From the NCBI GenBank assembly GCA_934546745.1, contig CAKTDV010000001.1:156797-220796 (forward strand): 64,000 nt of DNA. Direction: 5' to 3'. The notes below the pieces were generated by a model. The model made no database searches, was not told the origin of the DNA, and saw nothing but the letters and a program-made list of their open reading frames with translations. The DNA comes from an uncultured Desulfovibrio sp. Its GTDB lineage: Bacteria; Desulfobacterota; Desulfovibrionia; Desulfovibrionales; Desulfovibrionaceae. Numbering within the stretch: position 1 is the stretch's first letter; the number at the start of each line of letters is the position of its first letter. This document shows positions 17,718 to 26,143 of this stretch, piece after piece. A program made the position numbers and the translations under genes.

Positions 17718-19631
17718 TCAACGATCCCAGACGACGATTTCAAAATTATCCCGACCGTTTTCCTTGACGCGGTACAGGGCTTCGTCCGCCGCCATATAGA
17801 GCTGCTCAAAGGTATGCCGGGAACGGCTGAAAATGGCGCCGCAACTGAAACTGACCGCCGGGCGTTCTCCCGCCGGGTTCTCAAGAATGCCGTGGGCTTT
17901 TCTGTGCAGCGAGGCAAGCGCGCTTTCCAGACGGCCTTTCTCCAGCTGTTCGCCGGAGAGAAAGACGCAGAACTCGTCGCCTCCCAGACGGCCGAGAATG
18001 TCCTCCTCCCGGAAGGAGGCGCGTAACAGCTCCGCCGTTCTTTCCAGCACGGTATCGCCTATAGGATGCCCGAAGGTATCGTTGACGGACTTGAAGTGAT
18101 CCACGTCCAGCAGCAGGAAGGCATACGGCTGGAAGGCGGGCAGGGAAGCCAGCCTGCCGCGGATCATCTCCTCGGACGTTTTCCGGTTGTAGAGGCGCGT
18201 GAGCATGTCATATTTTGCCGTCTTGGCTTCGGAAATATCCTCCATGATGCCGATAAGGCGCTGCTGGACGCCCTCCGTCCCATCGCCCATACCCGACAGG
18301 GAGAGGCGATGCCACTGTTCCTTGCCGCTGGCCTCGTCATACAGCCGAAGCTCGCAGGACTCGCCCCGCGCCCCGGTGCTGACCGCGTGTATCAGCGCCT
18401 CCACCTTGGCCATGATCTCCGGCGTCACCGTCTTGCCGCGCAGCAGCAGCGCCCCCCAGTCCTCCTCGCCGAGATCGTGGAAGACCTCTTTCTGATGGGC
18501 GCTGTAAAAGGTCAGCCTGCGGGATGGCAGATCATAGTCAATGACCCGCATGCCGCACTGCGCCAGCGTGTAGTGAAACATCTTCTCAGAGGCCAGCAGA
18601 TGTTCCGCCTGTCTGGATATGATCGTGTTCCGCTCGGACAGCAGCAGACTCAGGCGGCGGTTGCGCACGGCGTCAAAAAGCGCCAGTCCCACGATACTCA
18701 GCAGGAGGGGAATCAGCAGCGCCACATAGCCGGTGAAGCCCCGCAAGGCCTTTTCCACGCGCTCCGTCACCGAGGCGTTCAGAGTTTCCCCCCTGACACC
18801 GGTAAGGAAGATCCACGGCGCATGGATAAGCGGCCGCCAGGAGAGGATCATATCTTCCTCTTCCAGAAGTCCGCCTTCACCGCTCACGCCGTTGCTCAGG
18901 ATGGCCGCCCGGATGCTCCGCAGATCGCCGGAAAACTGTCCCTGCCTGCCTTCGGCATGAAAGGACCGTATCCTGCTTTCCTCCTCTTCCGCCGTAGCGG
19001 CCACGGGGAAGCCGTTCCTGTCAAAGATGCAGGCGATGTCCGCCGATCCCTGTGACGAAAGATGGCGGATCCACCGGTGGATAACGGCGGCGTTCAGCTG
19101 CGCTCCCAGCAGGCCCACGACCTCGCCCCCGGAAGAAAAGCAGGGCTCAAGAAGGCACAGCCTGTACTTGCCGCCGGTATCGAAATAGGGGCCGATAAGG
19201 GCAAACTGGCCGCTCCATGCCGTATCCAGCGCGGAGGCGACGGCATCGGGGGGCAGGATCGCGCCATCCTCGGGAAAGGAAGGTTTTCCGTCCAGAAAAA
19301 AGAACATCTCCGCACCGGCGGTATGCAGCGTCAGCCGGGACAGCCGACGCCGACGCCCCTCCTGATCCGCCTCCAGCAGGCGCGTTCCGTGTGCCGAAGC
19401 CAGCTCCCGCATTTCCTGCCTGATGAGGGCAAGGCGCGCGTCCATTGCCGTTTCTCCGGCAAGGCAGAGCATGGACGCGCCATCCACGGTGCGCGTCCGC
19501 ACGGATTCCTGAAACGTCTGCCGCACCCTGTCGTGCAGGGAATGCATCAGCACCACGGCCGCCGCAACGAAGATCAACAGCGCGGCCGTGGTGAAGGGAT
19601 AGAACCGGGAGGAAAAAAACGAGTGAATCAT
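17718..19631 (-). CDS. Membrane-bound diguanylate cyclase (sensor-PAS-GGDEF)
   Basis: 637 residues. One membrane helix (about 12-30), a large extracytoplasmic sensor region resembling a Cache domain (about 35-285), a second helix (about 290-313), a PAS-like segment (about 335-460) and a C-terminal GGDEF domain. The active-site motif GGDEF is intact at 550-554 and an RxxD inhibitory site (REED, 541-544) lies five residues before it, so it should make c-di-GMP with product feedback. The ATG chosen starts the first hydrophobic helix, but no good ribosome-binding site precedes it. It lies 16 bases after the chemoreceptor gene and probably depends on the same promoter, including the putative invertible segment. 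Confidence 0.88.
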   Translation of the reverse strand: MIHSFFSSRFYPFTTAALLIFVAAAVVLMHSLHDRVRQTFQESVRTRTVDGASMLCLAGETAMDARLALIRQEMRELASAHGTRLLEADQEGRRRRLSRLTLHTAGAEMFFFLDGKPSFPEDGAILPPDAVASALDTAWSGQFALIGPYFDTGGKYRLCLLEPCFSSGGEVVGLLGAQLNAAVIHRWIRHLSSQGSADIACIFDRNGFPVAATAEEEESRIRSFHAEGRQGQFSGDLRSIRAAILSNGVSGEGGLLEEEDMILSWRPLIHAPWIFLTGVRGETLNASVTERVEKALRGFTGYVALLIPLLLSIVGLALFDAVRNRRLSLLLSERNTIISRQAEHLLASEKMFHYTLAQCGMRVIDYDLPSRRLTFYSAHQKEVFHDLGEEDWGALLLRGKTVTPEIMAKVEALIHAVSTGARGESCELRLYDEASGKEQWHRLSLSGMGDGTEGVQQRLIGIMEDISEAKTAKYDMLTRLYNRKTSEEMIRGRLASLPAFQPYAFLLLDVDHFKSVNDTFGHPIGDTVLERTAELLRASFREEDILGRLGGDEFCVFLSGEQLEKGRLESALASLHRKAHGILENPAGERPAVSFSCGAIFSRSRHTFEQLYMAADEALYRVKENGRDNFEIVVWDR

Positions 19632-19647
19632 GGTTTGTGAAAAAAAA

Positions 19648-21987
19648 TTACACCCTGCTGTTGGCCTCACGCGCCAGCTGCTCCACCACGGCGTCACTGC
19701 TGAGGTGATTGCCGAAGGACACGCCCATGAGCTTGCCATCCACCCAGACGACCTGGGCATCCGTGTTGGAGAAAATCCGGGAGAACGGCGGCGTCGCGGC
19801 CTGCAGCGTCACGGCCTCGCCTTCCTGCAGGGCGAACCCCTTGTCGCTGCGCATCCGCATACCGGAGATGCTTATATCCAGGACGAAGCCCTCGCAGACG
19901 TTGCCGTTGATGTCCGTTACCTTGACGCGGTGCGGCTCGATGATGGTATGGCGGGAATCACCGCGCCGTTCGCTGCGCATGCCGTCGATCATCTGGCGCA
20001 GATCGTCGGAAAGGCTGCGCAGGCGGGACGCATGATCGGTCGATTCCTCCATGGTGCGCGTGGCATCCTGCGCCTGCAGGACAAAATCTTCCATCTGCTT
20101 CGCAATCCGCGCGCAGGCTTCCGCCTGCTCGGTCGTCACCTGGGCCACGGACTCGATGTCGGTCACGGCCTCGCCGACGACCGTCTGGATGTTGTTCAGG
20201 CGCGTGCCGGAACTGTCCGCCAGTTCCGTGGCCTGGCGCGCCAGCGACACCGCCTCCGTGGTGGCCTTGGCGCTCTCCCGCACGCCGTTCTGTATGCCCG
20301 CGATGGAACCGGAGACCTCGTCCGTGGCGTGCATGGTCTTTTCCGCCAGCTTGCGCACCTCGTCAGCCACCACGGCAAAGCCCTTGCCCGCCTCTCCGGC
20401 GCGGGCCGCCTCGATGGCGGCGTTCAGGGCCAGCAGGTTGGTCTGGTCTGCCACGTCCTTGATCAGGCCCAGAACGTTGCCGATGTCGTTGGCCTGCCGG
20501 TCAAGGGTCGCCATGCGTTCGGCCACCTTGCCGGTCTGTTCGTCCACCTTGTCGATGCAGGCGATGGTGCGGCGCACCACCGCGTAGCCCTCCTCGGCTT
20601 CCTTCTGGGCCTGCTGAGACTTTTCCCGGCTGAGGCGGGTCCTGTCGGCGGCAACCTGCATGGACTGGGCCATCTCGTGCATGCTCTGTGAGGCCTGCGC
20701 GGCCTCCTGTTCCTGGCTGCGGGCGGTCTTGCCCGTGCCTTCCAGCTGCTGGAAGAGTTTTTCGAAGGCCTGCGTCTGCGTAGTGGAGATCTCCTGCGCC
20801 TTGTTGGCGGAGAAATAGATGCGATCGTTCAGCTGGGCGACGCGATCCCGCTGTTCGTGCGCCTCGGTCAGGTCGGTAAGCAGCGAAAACGCACCAATCA
20901 GCCTGCCGTCAAGATCATGCAGCGGCGCGAAGTCCATCATCATGTACTTCGTTTCGCCGCGCGCGTTGGTCCGTGCGGCCATGTAGCCGTGAATGGGCTT
21001 CAGGCTTTCCAGCACCCGGCCGAACATGGTCGGATGCCTGGGATCGTTGTAGAAGAACTCGCTGACGGTCATGCCCATAAAATCCTTTGGCGTGCCTTCG
21101 CGGCCCCACAGATCAACCAGTTTCTGGTTGACAAATGTCAGGCGGCCTTTGGTGTCGCAGGTGGCAAAGGCCGCGGTGATGCCGTGCATGATGCCTTCCG
21201 AGACGCCGAACTTTTCCTTGATGATGTCCGTCGCGGCGTTGAAGGAGGTGGCAAGACAGCCGATTTCGTCCTTGCGGTCAATGTCCACATGCTCGTAGAC
21301 GCCCTTGCTCAGACGATCCGCCGCCCTGGAAAGCAGCGACAGCGGACGGCAGATGTTGCGGACAAGCAGCACTGTCAGCAGCAGGCCCGCGATAATGGCC
21401 GAAACCGAGACGATAACGGAAATGGTCCAGATATTGCCAAGAATACCGGCGAGCTCCTGGGCAATGCCGCTCCGCGAGGCGGTAATGACCTCGCGGGCTT
21501 CCATAAAGAGCTTCTGGGCGTTGAACAGAGCGGGCAGCGTCGTCGAGAAAAGAATCTCACGCGCCTTTTCCATATGGCCGTTCCTCACCTGCTCCTCGAT
21601 ACCGGCGGCGCTCTTGTGCAGCGCGTTGTGCGTCTCCTCGATTCTGCCAAACAACGGGACAAGCGGGGGAATTTCCCCTTCCAGCTCCCGGCGCTGGGGG
21701 CTGTAGAACCATGTGCCAAACGCGCATTTCGTCGGATCCGTCGGTACGTTCAGAGCCTTGCGCTCTCCCTCCAGCACATAGCGCTGCACGTTTATGCCCC
21801 ACTGCAGATGCCCGGTTTCCGCGGCCAGCAGTCCCCCCGTTCTGGGAGGCGCGCCAAGAATATCGGCATCTTTCTTGACCTCGCCCAGAAAGTAGAGCAG
21901 CACGCCCAGCGTTGCCAGGAAGGTCATGATACCTGTGCAAAAAATCACATAAAACTTGTGCTTGACGGAAATATCGACCCAGCGCAT
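19648..21987 (-). CDS. Chemoreceptor (MCP) with CZB, PAS and PilZ domains
   Basis: 779 residues. The start follows AAAGGGGG at 6 bases. Order: a membrane helix (about 13-35); a periplasmic CZB-like zinc domain with HLQWGINVQRYVL, CAFGTWFYS and ETHNALH (His/Cys ligands); a second helix; HAMP; PAS (FATCDTKGRLTFVNQKLVDL); the MCP signalling hairpin with the invariant tip DQTNLLALNAAIEAARAGE; and a C-terminal PilZ-like domain with HRVKVTDINGN and DISISGMRMR. CZB domains bind zinc and PilZ domains bind c-di-GMP. The receptor would therefore feed both chemotaxis and second-messenger information, beside a diguanylate cyclase gene. Upstream lies the 24-bp inverted-repeat segment. Confidence 0.9.
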   Translation of the reverse strand: MRWVDISVKHKFYVIFCTGIMTFLATLGVLLYFLGEVKKDADILGAPPRTGGLLAAETGHLQWGINVQRYVLEGERKALNVPTDPTKCAFGTWFYSPQRRELEGEIPPLVPLFGRIEETHNALHKSAAGIEEQVRNGHMEKAREILFSTTLPALFNAQKLFMEAREVITASRSGIAQELAGILGNIWTISVIVSVSAIIAGLLLTVLLVRNICRPLSLLSRAADRLSKGVYEHVDIDRKDEIGCLATSFNAATDIIKEKFGVSEGIMHGITAAFATCDTKGRLTFVNQKLVDLWGREGTPKDFMGMTVSEFFYNDPRHPTMFGRVLESLKPIHGYMAARTNARGETKYMMMDFAPLHDLDGRLIGAFSLLTDLTEAHEQRDRVAQLNDRIYFSANKAQEISTTQTQAFEKLFQQLEGTGKTARSQEQEAAQASQSMHEMAQSMQVAADRTRLSREKSQQAQKEAEEGYAVVRRTIACIDKVDEQTGKVAERMATLDRQANDIGNVLGLIKDVADQTNLLALNAAIEAARAGEAGKGFAVVADEVRKLAEKTMHATDEVSGSIAGIQNGVRESAKATTEAVSLARQATELADSSGTRLNNIQTVVGEAVTDIESVAQVTTEQAEACARIAKQMEDFVLQAQDATRTMEESTDHASRLRSLSDDLRQMIDGMRSERRGDSRHTIIEPHRVKVTDINGNVCEGFVLDISISGMRMRSDKGFALQEGEAVTLQAATPPFSRIFSNTDAQVVWVDGKLMGVSFGNHLSSDAVVEQLAREANSRV

Positions 21988-22058
21988 TGAAACCCCCTTT
22001 GATGCGATGGCGCTCCCGGAACCCAGAGGAACAACGGGGAGAAAGAGCCTGACGAAGC

Positions 22059-22082
22059 CTGACAGAAGCAGTGTCAGTGAAA
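22059..22082 (+). repeat. Left 24-bp inverted repeat of the invertible segment
   Basis: Exact reverse complement of 22230-22253. Inside it, CTGACA (22059-22064) and TGTCAG (22072-22077) form a 6-bp dyad around the asymmetric 7-base spacer GAAGCAG. This is the expected layout of a tyrosine recombinase core site with two binding arms and a crossover region. Confidence 0.85.
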
Positions 22083-22170
22083 CGTTGCCAGCCGCGATCA
22101 TACCCTTTTGCACAGCGAATTGAAATAGCATAAATTTTTTTTAAAAAAAGAAAATAAAACAGCGAGATAC

Positions 22171-22198
22171 ATTTCTGACCTTTTTACCTGGTTGTCAA
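22171..22198 (-). promoter_or_regulatory. Candidate promoter inside the invertible segment
   Basis: On the minus strand TTGACA (22193-22198) is followed at 16 bases by AGAAAT (22171-22176), a weak -10. It points at the chemoreceptor gene. On the plus strand, TTGCAC-17-TAAATT near 22109-22137 could be a second, oppositely directed promoter that would face the chemoreceptor after inversion. Confidence 0.4.
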
Positions 22199-22229
22199 AA
22201 GGTGTTTTTGCGGGTAGTGAAAATAGACA

Positions 22230-22253
22230 TTTCACTGACACTGCTTCTGTCAG
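22230..22253 (-). repeat. Right 24-bp inverted repeat of the invertible segment
   Basis: Exact reverse complement of 22059-22082, with the same internal CTGACA-N7-TGTCAG dyad (22235-22253) and spacer CTGCTTC. The opposite spacer orientation is what inversion, rather than excision, requires. Confidence 0.85.
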
Positions 22254-22296
22254 CGCGGTTGCCTCAGCCCTGACGGCATTCTTTAGTTTCAACGGC

Positions 22297-23352
22297 TTAC
22301 GCCCGCCTTCCCACCCTCCTTCCACGTTCCCGGCCTTGCCCATGCCGCCGTTGCCCGCTTCCTCCGTCCGGGGGAAAACGCGGCGGCCGGATTTCCCTGA
22401 GCGGTTTTCTTCCCGCGTTCTCCAGCCACGCGCTCACCGTTTCCGTCGCGATCAGAAGCGACGGCCGCCCCAGGTGGGCATACCGCATGGTTGTTCGCGG
22501 ATCGCTGTGCCCCAGCAGCTTCTGCACCTCATAGAGCGAATGCCCGGCATTGACAAGAAAGCTGGCGAACGTGTGCCGCAAATCATGAATGCGGACATCC
22601 CCCAGCCCCAGAGAGCGCCGGAGCGTATTCCAGAAGAGATAAATGTCGGAAAGGGGTTTTTCCGGCGCATGACCGGGAAAGAGCCAAGGGCTTTCCACCG
22701 TGCGCGGAATGGAGCGAATAACGGCCACGGCCTCATCAGACAGAAAGATATGGCGCGGTTTGCCGGATTTTGACAAAGGAACCGTCAGCAGGCGCAGGTC
22801 CAGCCGGACATGCTCCCGGCGAAGACGGAGAATCTCGCTCTTGCGCGCCCCGGTCAGCAGAAGCAGCCGCAGGACGAACGCCTCCGGCCGGTCTGATCGT
22901 TCAAGGGCCCGCATGAGACGCCGGGCCTCAAGAGGGGAAAGACAGCGCTCCCGCTGGGTATGAATCCTGAAGGAAGAGACCCCGGCGCAGGGAGACTGCC
23001 CGGCGGGAAAGAAGCCATGAACGGCGGCAAGGGAACAGACGCTCTTGAAAACGGCAAAAATACGGTTGCAGGTGGCGGGGGCCAACCCCCGCGACAGCAG
23101 CGATTGCAGCCAGGCCTCCACGCCCGCTCGGGAAAAGACGTCAAAAAAACGATCTCCGAAAACAGGGGAAAGATACTGCCTGGCGATACGTTCGTCCACC
23201 CGCCAACTCCGTTTGCGCGTTTTCACATACGGCAGATAGATGCGGGAAACAAAGGCGTCAAACGAAAGCGCCCCGGAGGGGCGTCGCCCGCGCCGTTGTT
23301 GCCGTGGGGGAAAAAGGGGGGCCGGAAGTAGTGCCGGACGAATACAGACCAT
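22297..23352 (-). CDS. Tyrosine recombinase/integrase
   Basis: 351 residues. CAGGAG lies 8 bases before the ATG. The SAM-like core-binding domain spans about residues 28-125 and the catalytic domain about 140-300. The catalytic set is complete: Arg170 (TGARKSE), a Lys in SKSGKPR (195 or 198), His256 and Arg259 (HDLRH), His282 (LLGHSD) and Tyr291 (TMRYAH). A Pro/Gly/Arg-rich tail of about 40 residues follows. No phage or conjugative genes accompany it. Its position beside perfect inverted repeats suggests that it is the local invertase; a relic of an integrated element is the alternative. Confidence 0.9.
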   Translation of the reverse strand: MVCIRPALLPAPLFPPRQQRRGRRPSGALSFDAFVSRIYLPYVKTRKRSWRVDERIARQYLSPVFGDRFFDVFSRAGVEAWLQSLLSRGLAPATCNRIFAVFKSVCSLAAVHGFFPAGQSPCAGVSSFRIHTQRERCLSPLEARRLMRALERSDRPEAFVLRLLLLTGARKSEILRLRREHVRLDLRLLTVPLSKSGKPRHIFLSDEAVAVIRSIPRTVESPWLFPGHAPEKPLSDIYLFWNTLRRSLGLGDVRIHDLRHTFASFLVNAGHSLYEVQKLLGHSDPRTTMRYAHLGRPSLLIATETVSAWLENAGRKPLREIRPPRFPPDGGSGQRRHGQGRERGRRVGRRA

Positions 23353-23434
23353 GCGCTGTGCTCCTGAAAAAAGTAGGGAATATGCCGCCCCTGGCGGGCG
23401 ACTCGCAAAAAATTCCTTCTCTCCGCCAAAAACC

Positions 23435-23465
23435 TTGACCTTGAAGTTACTTCATACTCTACAAC
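23435..23465 (+). promoter_or_regulatory. MerR-type promoter/operator of the metal ATPase
   Basis: The -35 TTGACC (23435-23440) and -10 TACAAC (23460-23465) are separated by 19 bases, the elongated spacer typical of MerR-family promoters. A perfect dyad TGAAGT-T-ACTTCA (23442-23454) sits inside the spacer. A MerR-family regulator is encoded at 26144, after the ATPase gene. DNA distortion upon metal binding would activate the ATPase gene. Confidence 0.8.
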
Positions 23466-23520
23466 AGGAAAAAGGAAGGCGGTACCGCCTTAGATTCTTT
23501 TAAGAAAGGAACATCCCCCT

Positions 23521-25866
23521 ATGTCCACCACAGCTTTTTCCCTGTGTCCCCAGTGCGGCCAGTATCATTCCTCCGCCCTCCCCTGCCCAACCATGCCCCC
23601 CGACGGCGAGGCGATGACGCACGCCGGCCATGCCCATACCCATGAGCATGAACAGTGCGAACACCACTGCTCCTGCGGGCACCCCCACGCGCATGAGGAA
23701 GCCCTCGACGCGGATTCCTTCGGGATGTCCTCAGCCACGCGCGCCATCTACCGTATCAGGAACATGGATTGCCCGATGGAGGAAGCGCTCATACGCAAAA
23801 AACTCGAAGGCATGGCGGGCATCGACGCGCTGGAATTCCATCTGATGCGGCGCGTCCTTGTGGTATCGCATTCCCTGCCAAGCCCCGCCCCCATTGAGGC
23901 TGCCCTGCGCGCCATCGACATGGTTCCCGAAGCCCTTGGCGTGTCAGGCGCATCAGGAGCGGCGGACACGGATGGAGAGACGCCCCCGGCCCGTATCCCG
24001 TGGCGCAGGCTGGGCATCGCGACCCTGATGGCCGCCGCCTCCGAGGCCGTGGATCTCTGCCGGGACTGGCACATCATCGCCTCCGGGCTGGAAAACGCCG
24101 CCCTCTGGCTGTCCGCCCTGCTTGCGCTGATCGCCGTGTCGCTGTGCGGTGCGGGCACATACAGAAAGGGGTGGATTTCCGTTTGCAACGGCAATCTGAA
24201 CATGAACGCCCTCATGTCCGTCGCCGTTACCGGCGCGCTCCTCATCGGTCACTATCCCGAAGCCGCCATGGTCATGGTGCTCTTCAACCTTTCCGAGGCC
24301 ATCGAGGGCAAATCCCTGGAGCGCGCCCGCGACGCCATCCGCGCCCTCATGAGCCTTGCCCCGGAAACCGCCACCGTGGAACGGCGGGGGCGCTGGGAAA
24401 GCGTCCCCATCCACGATGTGCCCACAGGCAGCCGCATCCGTGTGCGCCCCGGCGAACGCATCGCCCTTGACGGCCTTGTGGCCAGCGGCCATTCCGCCGT
24501 GGATCAGTCCCCCATCACCGGCGAAAGCATGCCCGTCACCAAAAATCCCGGCGACGCGCTCTACGCCGGTTCCATCAATCAATCCGGCGAGCTGGAGTAC
24601 ACCTCCAGCGCGCTTGCCAGCGACTCCACCATTGCCCGCATCATCCGGGCCGTGGAAGAAGCGCAGGCCAGCCGCGCGCCCATGCAGCGTTTTGTGGACG
24701 CCTTTGCCCGTGTCTATACGCCCGCCGTGTTCGCCGCCGCCCTGCTGACCGCCATCGTCCCGCCGCTTCTCTTCCACGCGGCCTGGACGGACTGGATCTA
24801 CACCGCGCTGGTGCTGCTCGTCATCGGCTGCCCCTGCGCCCTTGTCATCTCCACGCCCGTCACCATCGTCAGCGGCATGGCCGCCGCCGCGCGCCAGGGC
24901 ATTCTCATCAAAGGCGGCCTCTTTCTTGAGCAGGGCCGCCGCCTGCGCGCTCTTGCGCTGGACAAGACCGGCACCCTCACCAGCGGCAAACCCCGGCAGA
25001 CGGATTTTCTGCCTCTGGACGATCATCCCCGCCTGAGGGAGCTTGCCGCCGGTCTTGCCGCCCGTTCCGATCATCCCGTCTCCGCCGCCATTGCCCGGCA
25101 GGCGGCCGCCGACGGCATCGATCCCGCGCCCGTCACGGGATTTACCGCCTCTCCGGGACAGGGCGTCAGCGGCGTGGTTGACGGTTGCCGCTGGAGCCTC
25201 GGCAGTCGCCGCATGGCCGAAGGTACCGCCCCTCTTCCTCCGCAAGCGCTGGCCCGCCTCCACGAACTGGAATCCCAAGGAAAAAGCGTCGCCCTGCTCA
25301 TGGACGAACACGGCGTTCACGCTCTTATAGCCGTGGCCGATACGCTCAGGGAAAGCGGCGTCGCCGCCCTGAAAGAGCTCAGGGAACTGGGCATCCGAAC
25401 CGTCATGCTCACCGGCGACAATCCGCGGGCCGCCCAGGCCATAGCGCGGCAGGCAGGCATAGACGATGTGCGCGCCGGACTCCTGCCCGGCGACAAACTT
25501 CACGCCGTTGAGGAACTGGCGCGGCACGGGGTCGTTGGCATGGCCGGAGACGGCATCAACGACGCTCCCGCCCTTGCCCGCGCCCATATCGGCTTTGCCA
25601 TGGCCGCCGCCGGAACCGACGCCGCCATGGAAACCGCGGGCGTCGCCCTCATGGACGACGACCTGCGCAAACTCCCCCGTTTTATCCGCCTTTCCCGTGC
25701 CGTCCACGCCATACTCGTCCAGAACATCACCATCGCGCTCGCCATCAAGGCCATCTTCCTTGGCCTGACCTTCACAGGTCTCGGCACCATGTGGATGGCC
25801 GTCTTTGCCGACGTCGGCGCCAGCCTGATCGTTATCGCCAACAGCCTCCGGGCCCTGCGCGCCTAA
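23521..25866 (+). CDS. Heavy-metal (Zn/Cd/Pb) P1B-type ATPase
   Basis: 781 residues. The N-terminus has a His/Cys-rich stretch (HAGHAHTHEHEQ and CSCGHPHAHEE) and a metal-binding domain whose loop is MDCPMEE rather than MDCxxC, as in CadA-type pumps. Transport motifs are intact: the CPC triad at about 437-439 (IGCPCALVIS), phosphorylation site DKTGTLTSG at about 481, GDGINDAPAL, and a final helix with FADVGASLIVIANSLRALR, whose Asp is typical of Zn2+/Cd2+/Pb2+ pumps. It exports divalent soft metals. The MerR-type promoter upstream and CadR-like regulator downstream complete the resistance unit. Confidence 0.93.
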   Translation: MSTTAFSLCPQCGQYHSSALPCPTMPPDGEAMTHAGHAHTHEHEQCEHHCSCGHPHAHEEALDADSFGMSSATRAIYRIRNMDCPMEEALIRKKLEGMAGIDALEFHLMRRVLVVSHSLPSPAPIEAALRAIDMVPEALGVSGASGAADTDGETPPARIPWRRLGIATLMAAASEAVDLCRDWHIIASGLENAALWLSALLALIAVSLCGAGTYRKGWISVCNGNLNMNALMSVAVTGALLIGHYPEAAMVMVLFNLSEAIEGKSLERARDAIRALMSLAPETATVERRGRWESVPIHDVPTGSRIRVRPGERIALDGLVASGHSAVDQSPITGESMPVTKNPGDALYAGSINQSGELEYTSSALASDSTIARIIRAVEEAQASRAPMQRFVDAFARVYTPAVFAAALLTAIVPPLLFHAAWTDWIYTALVLLVIGCPCALVISTPVTIVSGMAAAARQGILIKGGLFLEQGRRLRALALDKTGTLTSGKPRQTDFLPLDDHPRLRELAAGLAARSDHPVSAAIARQAAADGIDPAPVTGFTASPGQGVSGVVDGCRWSLGSRRMAEGTAPLPPQALARLHELESQGKSVALLMDEHGVHALIAVADTLRESGVAALKELRELGIRTVMLTGDNPRAAQAIARQAGIDDVRAGLLPGDKLHAVEELARHGVVGMAGDGINDAPALARAHIGFAMAAAGTDAAMETAGVALMDDDLRKLPRFIRLSRAVHAILVQNITIALAIKAIFLGLTFTGLGTMWMAVFADVGASLIVIANSLRALRA

Positions 25867-26050
25867 GGGGTGTGGTATCTGTGTGACATGTCTGGCGAAC
25901 GCCCTCAGTGTCCCACGCGCGCATTCCCTCCGGCTCTTGCGTGCGTAAGAGGAAAGAGATATCATATGAAATATAAGGAAACAGCTGCCATGCACTCCCA
26001 TCAGACACCGTGAGAGAACGCCGCGTTCCGTGTGCGTAAGAGAGCTTGCG

Positions 26051-26090
26051 GGAGAGAAAGTCCTTTCTTCAGAAAAAGGGCTTTCTCTCC
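26051..26090 (+). terminator. Hairpin between the metal ATPase and its regulator gene
   Basis: GGAGAGAAAG (26051-26060) pairs with CTTTCTCTCC (26081-26090) and the stem continues inward to 16 bp. No T-run follows. It may partly uncouple the regulator gene from ATPase transcription. The rest of the 25867-26143 gap holds no convincing gene. Confidence 0.45.
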
Positions 26091-26143
26091 CCAGACGCGC
26101 TTGCGGAGGGGGGGATCCCCCAGAAAACAGCCAGGAGGGCACT

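Larger units (their letters stand above)
22059..22253. mobile_element. Putative invertible promoter segment (inverton)
   Basis: Two perfect 24-bp inverted repeats (22059-22082 and 22230-22253) enclose 147 bp that are visibly AT-rich compared with the surroundings. The segment begins 71 bp upstream of the chemoreceptor start codon and ends 43 bp from the 3' end of a tyrosine recombinase gene. In the present orientation a perfect -35 TTGACA points toward the chemoreceptor. No flanking target duplication is evident, which argues against a small transposon. Inversion is inferred, not observed. Confidence 0.75.

Noticed and set aside
22059..22253. Interpretation as a 195-bp MITE
   Set aside because: Terminal inverted repeats would fit, but no flanking target duplication is seen and the internal 6-7-6 dyads plus adjacent recombinase favour an invertible switch. 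Not fully excluded.
22098..22343. 81-codon minus-strand frame across the right inverted repeat
   Set aside because: No ribosome-binding site, crosses the putative recombination site and overlaps the recombinase end; composition follows the AT-rich spacer.
25966..26013. 15-codon frame (MKYKETAAMHSHQTP) before the MerR gene
   Set aside because: A possible leader peptide, but there is no stacked codon pattern and no attenuator tied to it; such short frames occur by chance.
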